DNA of 64,000 nt. Origin: Xylaria sp. FL1777. Taxonomy: Eukaryota; Ascomycota; Sordariomycetes; Xylariales; Xylariaceae. Shown here one piece after another: positions 10,338-20,630 of this stretch. The DNA is taken from the NCBI GenBank assembly GCA_022578965.1, contig MU400524.1, forward strand, positions 310,001 to 374,000. Direction: 5' to 3'. Under the pieces are notes generated by a model that searched no databases, was not told the origin of the DNA, and saw only the letters and a program-made list of their open reading frames with translations. Position numbers and translations under genes: made by a program. The stretch's first letter is position 1; every line of letters starts with the position of its first letter.

Positions 10338-11327
10338 ATGAGTTCAGAAAACAGCATTTTAGCAGAAAGCCTGCGCCGGGCCACAGGAGAGGCAAACCCT
10401 TCCCTGATCACCTCGGTGATACCCTCCCTGCTCCGCGGAATCGGCCGCACGGCAGCGGCGCTACGCGCAGCCCACAACGTCGAGGTAGCGGGTTCGGAGA
10501 ACATCTTCGGCGACGCCCAGCTCAACGTCGACGTGCTCACAGAGCAGTTCTTCAGGGAGGAGCTCGCCGCGTGTCCCGCCGTGGCAGCAGTAAGCAGCGA
10601 AGAAAGTCCGATAGAGGTGTCCACCTCAGGCAACGAGATGGATAAGGAGGACGTCTACGCCGTGGCCTTCGACCCGCTGGACGGCAGCTCGATTATCGGC
10701 CCCAATTGGTCCGTCGGCAGCATCCTCGGCGTGTGGGAGGGCCGGAGCGCGCTCCACCAAGACCCCGGCAAGCAAGTCGCTGCCGTGCTCGGCGTCTACG
10801 GCCCGCGGACCACGGCCGTCGTCGCCGTTCGCGTGCCCGGTCGTGAGGGCGCCGCCGTGTGTCTCGAGGTTGGCGTCAGCGATGCCGACGGGTCCTGCGA
10901 GATCATCCGCCCTGACCTGCGGCTTGATTCCGAGGGGGCCAAGGCCAAGACGCGGTATTTCGCGCCCGCGAACCTGCGCGCTGCCGCGGAGGATGCGAGG
11001 TACATGGGGCTCGTGACGCGGTATATTGCTGAGCGGTACACGCTGCGGCACAGCGGTGGCTTGGTGCCGGATGTCGTCCATGCTTTGGTTAAGGGTCATG
11101 GCGTGTACCTGTCCCCCGTCACGGCCGGGAGCAAGGCGAAGCTGCGTCGAGCGTTCGAGTTGTTGCCCGTTGCGCTGGTTATGGAGTGTGCTGGGGGCAA
11201 GGCGATTGATCCTGCTGATGGGCGGCGGATCTTGGAGACGCCTTTGAGGAATCTCAACGAGACGGCTGGGTTAGTTTGTGGCACTGCTGGGGAGGTCGAG
11301 CGGGTGAAGGCTGCTTTGCTGGGTTAG
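10338..11327 (+). CDS. sedoheptulose-1,7-bisphosphatase-like sugar bisphosphatase
   Basis: Single-exon 329-residue member of the FBPase/IMPase superfamily. The metal-site motif reads AFDPLDGSSIIGPNWSVG, and the order YGPRTT, then YTLRHSGGLVPDV, then GSKAKLRRAFELLPVALVMECAGGKA follows the pattern I know from plant and algal SBPase, more closely than fungal cytosolic FBPase (whose motif continues SSNIDC). The conserved Lys-rich loop TAGSKAKLRR and the final LRNLNETAGLVCGT also fit. There is no transit peptide, so it is probably cytosolic. Plastid-type redox cysteines are not evident. Likely role: hydrolysis of sedoheptulose (or fructose) bisphosphate feeding the non-oxidative pentose phosphate pathway; the exact substrate is inference. 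It is markedly GC-rich at third positions over most of its length. Confidence 0.85.
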   Translation: MSSENSILAESLRRATGEANPSLITSVIPSLLRGIGRTAAALRAAHNVEVAGSENIFGDAQLNVDVLTEQFFREELAACPAVAAVSSEESPIEVSTSGNEMDKEDVYAVAFDPLDGSSIIGPNWSVGSILGVWEGRSALHQDPGKQVAAVLGVYGPRTTAVVAVRVPGREGAAVCLEVGVSDADGSCEIIRPDLRLDSEGAKAKTRYFAPANLRAAAEDARYMGLVTRYIAERYTLRHSGGLVPDVVHALVKGHGVYLSPVTAGSKAKLRRAFELLPVALVMECAGGKAIDPADGRRILETPLRNLNETAGLVCGTAGEVERVKAALLG

Positions 11328-11841
11328 AGCGGTTAAAGAAATACAGAATAGATGCTGGGTTAGGCTTCGGATAGAGGATAGACTAGTAAATGTTCGAGGC
11401 TCCTGCCTACCTAGGTCGCCTCTCAACCCTGGAGATGTCACAACGCGGCTATGTGAGCGAAAATTCCTCACGAATACTTAACTACGAGACGATCAGTGTG
11501 ATCTCGTATATGAACAAACAGTCCCTATAAATTAGTGTAAGTATTCAAGTAAAGCGAGTATAAAATATGAGGCTCAATCAAGACTGTTCAGCCACCTAGT
11601 GCCGTTACTCGCATTAAGGTCAAACTGCACTTTAAGGCAAAATCATTCTGGAAAATTAGCATCGTTAAAATTCAGATTTCGTCTTGTATAATCAAGGGCC
11701 TCCTAGATAAATGGTCTGTTAACCATAGAAGGGAAAAGTGAATATACCCTATGTCCCTGTGTAAGGGCTAGGTGAGCACCCCTTAATGTAGTCAACTCAC
11801 GCAGTTCGCTTCAGGGTACAAAAGTCTCCCGAGGTGTCACA
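11328..11841. other. convergent intergenic, no gene seen
   Basis: Spacer between two converging genes, AT-rich in the middle. A TACCTAGGT fragment lies at 11407-11416. No further feature supported. Confidence 0.55.
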
Positions 11842-13131
11842 TCACGCAGGTACATCGCCAAACCTAAACATAGACCATCCCATCGAAAAGTCATGATGGG
11901 TCCATAGCCGCGTGCCCTTATCCTCGCCAGCGGCGCCAGCGGTAATATAAGCCGGCATCAAGTGATCGAAATGCTGCGAATATCGGATCAGTGCCTACCC
12001 CCCCTTCCTTCCTAGATCACAACACAAGGTGAGAAAGGGTGCGACTTACGGGATGAGCCTGACGAGCATCAGGTCTTTTCGCCACGTCTGCCAACCGCGC
12101 CTGTCTCTCGCTAGGCGACGCCTCCATAGCAGGTTTGAGAGCCTCGTCAAATGAGACTACGTAAGGTAAAGGCTGCGAGGAGTTGGGCATGAAACGCATG
12201 TCGCGTAGATTATGTACCGACATGCCGGCGCCGATGACTACGATGTTCTCGTCGCGGAGGGCTTGGACGGCTTGGCCAAGGCGGTAGTGCTGGTCTACAT
12301 CTGAACTTCTGTACTGACTTACTTGCACTATGGGGATATTGAGGGGGTTCTTCTCGGGGTGAAAGGCTGAGGGTTGTTAGATAGAGTGTGCCGGTCCCCA
12401 AGATGTGTACGAAGGCGGATTAGTGAGTAGTGGATGAGGTAGACTCACCGACAGAAAATCCAACATACACACCATGATCTAGACCTCTTTTGACGCCTTC
12501 TGCTTTGATTCCTGCGTTCTGTAGCAGCCCGATGATCTGGGAAGCCAGCTCGGGACTGCCTATGTTGGGATACTGGACTTCATAGTATTCCGGCGGGAAT
12601 CCGTAGTAGCTGTATGTTTCCGAGTTTCTCCGTTTAGTATCCGGTTCAATAAACCGACGAAGAAAAGGCAAGAGTGTTAGACAAACTCATAAATCAAGTC
12701 GTTCATCAACGCCGTGTTGACCTTTATCTCATTGGGCCCGGCCTCCCAATGTGCCGAGAAGACCACAATTGCTTTGGGTTTCACTTTTTGAGTGATCTCC
12801 TGGCCAATCTTCTGCAAGACTGGATATACTGGATGTTCCGTGTCAAACATTGTGTTTGGCTAGTCATAGGTGCTTTGTTAGGAATAGTGCGAGGTAAGAT
12901 GAATTGGTTCATGCTTTGGAAGATACTTACGCCGCCATGGCTCATGAAGTATACAGGAGCTCGCGCCGGCATTTTCTTTGACGAGTTATAGAAGGATCTC
13001 GTAGGGGTTGTCGACGTCGAGAGTGGGAGTAATGAACGTAAAGTGGGAGATATTCTGCTCGTGAAATACGCCACGATCACGACGAGAAGGGAAAAGATTA
13101 CGAAAGCCCACCTCTGGGATCTTAGCTCCAT
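11842..13131 (-). CDS. LigB-family extradiol ring-cleavage dioxygenase (DOPA dioxygenase-like), membrane-anchored
   Basis: Class III extradiol dioxygenase that would cleave a catechol ring (4,5-DOPA dioxygenase type). Five exons: 13131-12931, 12859-12687, 12609-12449, 12366-12050 and 11973-11842, giving 327 residues in continuous frame. The second intron uses donor GTTTGT, splitting the Asp codon of LIYDYYGFPPEYY. Metal-ligand histidines appear in MSHGGPNTMF, VFSAHWEAGP and SVHNLRD; the DHGVYVGFS and HPEKNPLNIPIVQVS stretches are family-typical, and the end reads FSMGWSMFRFGDV. Unlike most relatives, the first 60 residues hold a hydrophobic anchor (about residues 8-24, FVIFSLLVVIVAYF) followed by a Ser/Thr/Pro-rich linker, which suggests a signal-anchored enzyme facing the ER lumen or outside. 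An ATG at 13149 would add six residues. Most family members start near the HGG motif, so a shorter start at KKMPAR is an alternative. Confidence 0.88.
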
Positions 13132-13966
13132 ATAAAGACGGGGACGCAATGAAATTATTGAAGAAGATGACTATATTCAATTTAAGAAGGAATGAAGGAA
13201 CGGGTGATTGCATTTATGTCTTACACATTTGAAAGTTTGGCGATAGCTTCAGTTGTTTGAATTAATAATGAAGGCAGTGGCTGGGTTAAGTAATTACCAA
13301 GGATCTGTCAGCAATTACATGAAAATGGACCCTGAATTCCCAGATTTTGGCTTTAGTATAGATCCAGTTGCCACTAGCTTCGATTCCATACTTACTTATT
13401 TGCTTCGCTATTGTAAAGTCTGGGGTTTATCGGAATAAAGGAGACTGTCGGAATAAAGCAGAATTCACAGTGCCTTAGGTACATAAAGCAAATAGATCAA
13501 CCCGCTATCTGATAGCCTGCTTCGTTCTCTCCCTCGTCTCCCTTTCCATTTTTTTTGTTTCTCTTCTAATATGCTACTTTTCCTCAAAATAAAAGTTAAG
13601 TATGAGAGTGGGGGAGAATGCGCTTTCTGTTTTTTCTAGTTACATGTAAACTCTCGGATATTGCTCAGATCGACCTACCGGTATTCTCCTCCGTCTAAAA
13701 ATAAGACATGGAGGGGTAGAGCTGGTGTGGGTCTTCTCTGTATCAAGTTACAACACTACAAAGGTGAACTCACTTGTTGGCATCGATGTCACCAAGATTG
13801 TACAACAATTTTAAGACGCCGGCGGAAGTGAATGATTCCAAAGCTTTGCCCACTACAAAAAGCCTCACGTCCTCTTCAGCTTTTCAATCTTCTTATCCTT
13901 GTCGTAATCCTCAGCGCTTGGAACCCCACTTGTTTAGCCGATTCGATCTTTTCTGATTCTATCAAG
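13132..13966. promoter_or_regulatory. divergent promoter region
   Basis: About 830 bp between the dioxygenase and thioesterase start codons. CT-rich tracts at 13520-13570 and an AT-rich segment. No gene supported. Confidence 0.5.
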
Positions 13967-14918
13967 ATGGCGGCTCCGCGAGCGAAACCGCTCTTCATCT
14001 CGCCGTCCGCGAAGCACACGGCTACTGTTATTTTCCTGCACGGCCTTGGTGACACCGGGTATGGTTGGTCATCGGCGGTCGAGAGCTGGGTTCGTCGCGG
14101 CAAACTCAACGAGGTCAAGTGGGTTTTGCCTCATGCCCCACGCACGCCCATCACCGCTGTACGCAATCGACCCAACGAAGACCCGTCTACGGGTGAGCAG
14201 GATGACTGGGGCTAACCATGCATGTAGGCCGGTGGCATGTCTATGCCTGGATGGTTCGATATCGTAAGTCGAGGCCCTATCTATCCACCTAATGCAATGC
14301 GCAAGGCCCTCTGAAGTCTACAGTCGCTGACTTACCTATCGAATAGGCTGCCCTGAACGGCGGCATCGAAGACATCAGAAGCCGTCAAGATGAGACTGGC
14401 TTACTACGGACCCGAGACTATGTTAGAAGCCTCATCCAAACCGAGATTGACGCCGGTATCCCCCCCAACCGCATCGTACTGGGTGGTTTCTCACAGGGCG
14501 GCGCCATGACCTTGCTCACGGCACTGACCGCCAAGGTCAAGCTTGGGGGTGTCATCGGCCTCTCTTGCTGGCTTCCTCTTGACTCCAAATTCGCTAGCCT
14601 TGTCCAGGAGAGCGACTTCAACCACGAGACACCCATATATATGGCGCATGGTACGGCTGATCAGGTTGTTCCCGCGCCGCTGGGCCAGCTGTCATATGAT
14701 GTACTCAAGACACAGAACTTTCCTGTCACAATGAAGATTTTCTCGTAAGTTGCTCGGATTTTGTCTGTGCCTGCGTCATTACAATGCACGGTAGTCATTC
14801 TAACTGATTGATATAAAGTGGCATGCCTCACTCTACTTGTCCAGAGGAGATGGACGAAATAGCGGCCTTCCTCCACTCACGTCTACCGCCTCAGGAAGAG
14901 AAAAAGCCGGAGCTATGA
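13967..14918 (+). CDS. APT1: acyl-protein thioesterase 1
   Basis: Alpha/beta hydrolase that removes palmitate from S-acylated proteins (Ras and G-alpha types) in the cytosol. Exons 13967-14158, 14228-14263, 14347-14744 and 14819-14918 join in frame to 241 residues, the normal APT1 size. Oxyanion region TVIFLHGLGDTGYGW, the nucleophile in GGFSQGGAM, the acid in HGTADQVVP and the histidine in SGMPHST form the complete catalytic triad. The AGGMSMPGWFDI stretch encoded by the 36-nt second exon is conserved in the family. An in-frame upstream ATG at 13832 would add a hydrophobic leader, but the conserved start MAAPRAKPLF and the context CAAGATGGC favour 13967. Confidence 0.95.
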
Positions 14919-15751
14919 AGTGCATGGTTTGAGCGATCCTTTTGTAGTCAAGAGTGTCAAGAAACGACCAAGACAGTCCCTTTTTCTAGAATTAAGAAGA
15001 TGCCGATGAGTAGAAAGCTCGGTATGGGCGAGACCAACACGTTATGTTACCCTCTCAAGTACCTATAGACTCATCTCTTTACTGCGTAGGTTAGAGCTTG
15101 AGACCAGACAGAATTGATTTTTTTTTCTTACAGACTACGGCAGTTCTGGACAGCCCATATTCATACTGTGTCATATTGCTATCGAGATTAAAGAACACCT
15201 ACAGACTATTACAAGCGGTTATAATTGTTACGCGTAGTGATATTGAGAGAAGAGGAGGAGGTCTGTCTACGTACGCATAAGGCGGACCCCCTAATGACCC
15301 CCTAACCTTGAAGCCTCCCAGCACTGATACCTCGCTGAGCAGGCGATTAGATAGAACGCTAAATAGGTACCAATTAGTGCGGGATATCAACTAATGCACA
15401 CCTACGCTTCCTCTCTTCCATTTGTATCATTGTCACCAGCAGGCTGACAACGCTCCTTTATGCCTGCTCCCTCACACGTCTTCGTGTCTTTTCTTCATCG
15501 AAGCCATGTCGTCCTAAATACTAGAGTAGCTACAATACGACGTTACCATCCAATATCAATCGGAGTCGGTTGCTTATCTCTCAACCCCCGTTGCTCCCAT
15601 GAGGTAGTAGTGTAAACAGATCCAACCAGTCATATCATTTCGCACCTATCTTGGATTACGTCTTCCTGCAGACAGACCACCCTACGCATCCCCAACGACG
15701 ACGACGGCGCTCGAACGGGCGCTCTGTAGATAGAGAGTAGGGCAGCGCATT
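14919..15751. other. intergenic, no gene seen
   Basis: 3' flank of the thioesterase gene and leader of the next gene. A near-tandem GGACCCCCTAATGACCCCCTAA lies at about 15283-15304. No mobile element could be demonstrated. Confidence 0.5.
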
Positions 15752-17278
15752 ATGGCAACAAGGGCTCCCGAAAGGGCGCACACCCCCTCGCCGTCCCGAC
15801 TCCCCTTGCCCGGATCACCCACCTATTCGTATGCCTCGACCGCAAACCAGCTCTCCTCTTTCAATCTTCCAATGCCGCCTCCGCCGAAACCTTCGCATAC
15901 CGTGCTGTCTAAGGCCGATCTCGAGCAATCACAGCTAGCCTATACGGACCTGCTCGCCACAGCCAAGTCTTATCGTGTAGCTCTCGCCTCGTTATCGACA
16001 GCCGCTTCAGCTTTCGGCTGTGCCCTCGAGGCCTGTGCTCGTTTAAAGGAGTCTCGCGCCGATTCGCTTCTTAACGTGCCATCTGGCAATTCCGCCATTC
16101 CAGTTCTCTCCAATAACCACCCGGCGAAAGCCACGTCCTGTACAGCCGATCACCTGCTGAGTGCCAGTGGCGTCCATCATCTGATCGCGAACCACCAGCA
16201 GATTCTAAGCGAGACCGTCTACCGATCGTTCGAGGTGCCTCTGCTCCACGACATTGACAAATGGCGACGGGACATCGAAGACGCGGGCGAGGCCTACCAA
16301 AAGGAGGTAGCTCTGCGTAGCCGGGAAATCCGTCGTCTGGAAAAGGATGGACTCAAGTTACATAAGCAGCGACGGCGCGACCTCTCCAAATTCCGGGAGC
16401 ATCTGGTGCAACTCACGAGTAAGCTCGACGGGCTGTCTGGCTTGCATGGGGACCACGCGCAAGGACTATTGCGGGAAAGTCAGGAGGCGAGTGCAAAGAT
16501 CCTCGACGCGAGCTGCTCACTCGTGCGTGCCGAAGTCGACATCTTCGAGGGCTTGGCGCGGAAGGGCTGGAGTGGCGGGGGACTTGACGACTTGCTAGAG
16601 AGAGGGCGAGATCTTTTCGCTGTGGATGATGATGCAGTCGCCTTGCCTGGGGGCTCGGCGTCAGTGGTGGGGGGCGCGGCGAATGAGGGGGCAAAGCTGT
16701 TTAGTATACTGCCACCCAAGAGCATCCTGGCAGACACGGCATCGGATTCAGGGGCTAGAGGCCGGCCACACGGACATCCGCGCTCAGACAGTCTACTGGT
16801 GGAGACGGAGCGGTATCAGAGTTTGGCTGGAGCAGTCACGGATCGGGGAGACACGGAAAGTATCTTTTCTGATTTTAACCAAAGTCGGGGTGTACGACCG
16901 TTTAGTCCACAACCTATACGCCGACAAGCGACCGATGTAATTATGGACCCGGAGTCGCTGCTCCAAGGCGACGAAGAATTTGGACATCAAGATCATGGCG
17001 AGATGGACAGGGATAACACAAAGCAAAGAGAAGCTTATGTTAACGATGACAATGACGGTGACGGAGATTCTAATGCCGAAGAGGACGATGACAGCAGAAA
17101 CGCAACCCTCAGGCCTGGGAAAACCCCTTCACCACAGGACATACCACTAAGTGAAGACGAAGGCCAAGCGGAAATAACATCCGCCAGTGAAGCTGAAGCC
17201 GGGAGAGAAACCATTGAATCGCCATGGAAAGACGATGACCTGCGTAACGCGAATGTCACGTCCACGAATGACACCTAG
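15752..17278 (+). CDS. IVY1: IVY1-like phospholipid-binding protein (I-BAR family)
   Basis: Single-exon 508-residue protein. The order of segments matches what I know of fungal IVY1-like proteins: a Pro/Ser-rich head, then a helical region starting LSKADLEQSQLAYTDLLATA, SLSTAASAFGCALEACARLKE, GVHHLIANHQQILSETVYRS, the VPLLHDIDKWRRDI helix, a Lys/Arg-rich helix with REIRRLEKDGLKLHKQRRRD, and LVRAEVDIFEGLARKGW. That region (about residues 50-285) would be the curved, membrane-binding helical bundle. Yeast Ivy1 binds PI lipids, Ypt7 and Vps33 at the vacuole, so a vacuolar/endosomal trafficking or TORC1-related role is inferred. The tail after about 310 is acidic and disordered, ending in repeated D/E/S/N runs. 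The assignment rests on recalled similarity; a generic coiled-coil protein is the alternative. Confidence 0.65.
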   Translation: MATRAPERAHTPSPSRLPLPGSPTYSYASTANQLSSFNLPMPPPPKPSHTVLSKADLEQSQLAYTDLLATAKSYRVALASLSTAASAFGCALEACARLKESRADSLLNVPSGNSAIPVLSNNHPAKATSCTADHLLSASGVHHLIANHQQILSETVYRSFEVPLLHDIDKWRRDIEDAGEAYQKEVALRSREIRRLEKDGLKLHKQRRRDLSKFREHLVQLTSKLDGLSGLHGDHAQGLLRESQEASAKILDASCSLVRAEVDIFEGLARKGWSGGGLDDLLERGRDLFAVDDDAVALPGGSASVVGGAANEGAKLFSILPPKSILADTASDSGARGRPHGHPRSDSLLVETERYQSLAGAVTDRGDTESIFSDFNQSRGVRPFSPQPIRRQATDVIMDPESLLQGDEEFGHQDHGEMDRDNTKQREAYVNDDNDGDGDSNAEEDDDSRNATLRPGKTPSPQDIPLSEDEGQAEITSASEAEAGRETIESPWKDDDLRNANVTSTNDT

Positions 17279-18082
17279 GGGAAGCTGCGTGGATGGAATT
17301 TTGCGGCCGAGCGCCTCTCCTCTCTAGACCCAGCTCTGAGCCTGGACCTGAACCCGGATCTGGATCTGGAGCTAGAACTAGACGAAAGAAATAGAAAGAG
17401 ACGTAGTTTAGACGGACGCGCTAGAAGCGGAAGTGGGAGGGAGGAATTCTTGCATCCTATTACGAGAGGCGTTGGTTCTTGGGGTCTTTGAATGCATTGC
17501 ATTGCATCAAATTGTCGTATTCAATAGCTTAGCTTGGCCTGTACAGTACTTGACTGTCCTCGTGCAATAGTCGAGTGTGTGGATTATATATTTATCTATA
17601 TATATACACCCCTACTTACTGTTTCAAACAGATCTAAATACCGTATGTGTCATGTAGAGTTTATCATCAAGTATTAAATCTGATCACGAACATGTGATTA
17701 CTGGAACAGCAGGAAGGACGGAAATAGGTACGCTCAATCATAAAATTTGTTTCCATTACACAACGCTATATAGCTACTTAACCAAATAGCTCTGATACGA
17801 GTATTTCGGATGACGAATATACTTCAACATGATTTAGTTTCTTCGTAGTGCTATCACTATACAGTATTCCCCGGCGACACGCTAATGTACTGATGTGACC
17901 ATGAACTCCATACCCGCATTTGATTCCAAGGGCTTTTAAAACATGAATAGGGGAATGAATATATCTTGAAGTATCACACAGCCTTGAGTTTCCATGCAGG
18001 CTTCAGCTTGGTTCGATCTTCTCTTCCTCTTCCTCTTCCTCTTCCTTTCCCCAGATAAACCCAGAGCTAGTTACGAGCCGCT
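17279..18082. other. convergent intergenic, no gene seen
   Basis: Two 3' ends converge here. AT-rich, with a TATATATTTATCTATATATATAC run near 17584-17607 and a CT-repeat (TTCCTC units) at about 18018-18050, inside the likely NUP53 3' UTR. Confidence 0.55.
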
Positions 18083-19478
18083 TCAGTCTTCCTTATCGCC
18101 ACTAACGAGCTCGTGACCAAAGAGCCGGAACCAGTAATCGAGCCAGTACATGACCTTCCAGTAGAGACTCGCTCTGTTCATATCGAATTCGCCCACTTCG
18201 TTGCGAGGTACCTCGTTTCCGATCATAGCGCCGCTAAACCAGCCTAATAACGGGATGAAGGTGAGCAGACTCTCCGACCATGTGGGTCCCTTCCTCAAGG
18301 CCTCGTCGGCAGGTAACAGCTTTATCCTCCTTGCTGTAGGGATACGTCTGCCTCTGGGCGGGGGGACGGCTTCTGGCTCGGGTGCATTCTGCGAGGGTTG
18401 ACCTTCCGACCCTGTTACTGTCGCCGTTGAGATGGTTGTCGAAGATGCTGACACCGTCGCGGAATCTAGGGTTTCTGTCGAGGCTTGTGATTCTAGTGGC
18501 GATGCACGACCCGGACGAGCTAATCTTGGCAGGGTTTGATTTGAACCGGTGCGGGATTGTGACGACCGTCTAGATCGATTCCGATGGGAATTTGACCGAT
18601 TGTTACCACCAAACATGCCAGCGTCGCCTACGACATCGAGAACAGCTGCGTTCTCCATGGGAGGCAGGCCCCGGTATGGTTCCACGTAAACGAGATGACC
18701 TAGGATTTTCTGTGGCGAGGAGTATAAGGCGGAACTGGCTGCTTCTTGCGACTCGAACGTAACCTTAATCCAGTGCTCTCCGCCAGCGACCTTGTTGACC
18801 TTCTCCCTCTCGGCCTTTGTCAAAGGCTGCCTCCGCGTCAATCCGACGTCGCGTAAGTCCGACTTGTATCGTCGCGCCTCGATGGGTGGCTCTCTAGAAT
18901 AATCCTCGCATATTCTACCGGCGAGCTGCTCGTAGTGGTTGATAGCCGCGTACTGTTGAGCAGGGGATGCATAACCTCGGATAATGACCTCGACGGGTTC
19001 TCTGTGGGAGGTCGAGGCTTGGCTGTTTGATTTGGGTTCGTCTTGTCTTGATTTCCGCTGCGAAGGCTCGGTAGCATTTTCTGCCTGCTGTTTGGCCAGG
19101 TAGTTGGAAAAGATTTTGTCGGCACTCTGCATCGTGGCATCTTCGCGTTTGGGGGGCGCGCTGCCTGTCCGAGACCTCGATCGTCTTGTCGACTTCCCGA
19201 AAGAGCCGGACTCGTTAATTTCGCGAGCACGAGTGCGCAGCGCATTACGCTGCCGGTCGTTTCTGTCGGATGACATGGTAAGCAGATGTGTTTGTTAAAC
19301 AGCAGGAGACGGTCGCGACCGTGATGAAAGAGATAGACAAGCAGTGCGTAAATAGAGAGGGATAGACAAATCTAGCGGAAACCTACTCAGGCCAGACCAT
19401 GGCGTAAGGTCGTTGAATACCGTCCTCGCCCGTATATAGTTCCTCGTCTGGCACGTTGTGCAAGATTAGGGGCGGCAT
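18083..19478 (-). CDS. NUP53: nucleoporin NUP53/NUP35 (MPPN-type RRM)
   Basis: Inner-ring nucleoporin linking the pore scaffold to the nuclear membrane. Two exons: 19478-19387 and 19262-18083 (124-nt intron, donor GTAGGT), giving 423 residues. The short first exon supplies the N-terminus [17 protein letters not shown] and then RPYAMVWPE; the later in-frame ATG at 19276 would miss it. The [16 protein letters not shown] stretch is typical of fungal Nup53. The non-canonical, dimerising RRM spans about residues 119-230 ([53 protein letters not shown]). The last 30 residues ([20 protein letters not shown]) form the amphipathic membrane-binding helix. Few FG repeats, as usual for the family. Confidence 0.9.
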
Positions 19479-20081
19479 TGTTTATGTTGTGTTTATGTAT
19501 GAGGTTGTCTCGGACGAGGTAGTTGATTCGAGAAGAGTGGGACTGAATTGTAGGAGCAGGAATTTCAGTTCAGTTATGTCTAACAGAGCAAACTGAGACT
19601 CGATTGGAGAGGATGAGGGAGCAGCGTTTCTAGTAGACGGACGCGATAAGTCTGGTATGTAAGTAGGTAGATGAAGCTCCAGGGAAAAATATGCGGCTCT
19701 AAGCTGATAGGTGTGCCTGATTGGCGATTTTGCTGCGTCCAAATGTCTGTCACACATGCCCCAGCAACCAGCAAGCGGCCACTAAAACCGCCACTAATCT
19801 ATGTACCTAGGTACCTAAAGAAACCACAAGACTCCACATGGAGAATCGGTCACTTAGGTGGGTACATTCAATATGTATACATGTAGTGTGTGTCTAGGTA
19901 CCTAGGTACTTGGGTACTTGGGTACATCTGCCGAAGCTTAATTGCAGCTACCCCAAAACGACAATCTCCAAAACTCCAAGCAAACGACATCATCATCTTC
20001 ATTGACGCCCTCTGCTATTATCAGTCGCTGTCCATCACCCATCACCCATTCCGATAACAGGCATTGATCATTACCTAGGCC
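19479..20081. promoter_or_regulatory. divergent promoter region with GTACCTAGGTAC motifs
   Basis: Spacer between NUP53 and FMP46 starts. It holds palindromic GTACCTAGGTACC-type motifs at 19804-19817 and again at 19893-19925, where the 10-bp unit TACTTGGG is repeated. No gene supported. Confidence 0.5.
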
Positions 20082-20630
20082 ATGTTTCGATTCGTAAGTA
20101 GAGGCACAATTGACAGTATTCTATGTTGATGAAGTCAATTTATTCAGTCAATGGACGACATCATTGCTAACACGATGATGAATTAGCGCAAAACCCTCGA
20201 CATTGTCACCCTCTTTCACAAGGCCGGCTCGCCTGCCTCCCTGAGGGCTGCCACCGTGTTGAAGCAGGCCTCGGCGAATGCCACCGAAGCCGCCACCGAG
20301 GACCAGGCTAGCACCCATCGCGCTGACTTCGAATTGCAAGTCACCGAAGATCCTCCGACTGCCGGCCAGCTCGAGACCATTCTCCAATATGTCGGCAAGA
20401 ATAAGATTGGCTCTGTTATAAAAGGCGCGTCAACAGAAGACGAAGCCCTCAAGAGACTCAGGGAGGATACCGACAACCTTCAGCGCCCATTGGTTTGTCA
20501 CCCTGGTATCTATCCCTCTTACTATTTGCTCATATGGACCTAGATTGTGGATTGGAACAATGGCAGAGCCATTGTTTCCAGTAAAGAGTCAGAAATACTC
20601 AAGATGTTGGACCAGCTGAATGGCAAATAA
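20082..20630 (+). CDS. FMP46: mitochondrial thioredoxin-fold protein FMP46 (DUF1687)
   Basis: Small putative redox protein of mitochondria. Exons 20082-20093, 20187-20492 and 20544-20630 join in phase 0 to 134 residues; the first exon codes only for MFRF. The order RKTLDIVTLFHKAGSPAS, the VTEDPPTAGQLETILQYVG stretch, and PLIVDWNNGRAIVS is the family pattern. The N-terminal strand (LDIVTLFHKAGSP) aligns where a thioredoxin CxxC would sit, but no CxxC is present, as in many fungal FMP46 proteins. Function of the family is not established beyond its mitochondrial location. A reading without the micro-exon has no good start codon. Confidence 0.85.

Noticed and set aside
12603..12690. Apparent frameshift between exons 2 and 3 of the extradiol dioxygenase gene
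   Set aside because: The donor GTTTGT inside the Glu codon (GA|GTTTGT) restores the frame and the conserved YDYYGFPPEYY stretch, so no mutation is needed.
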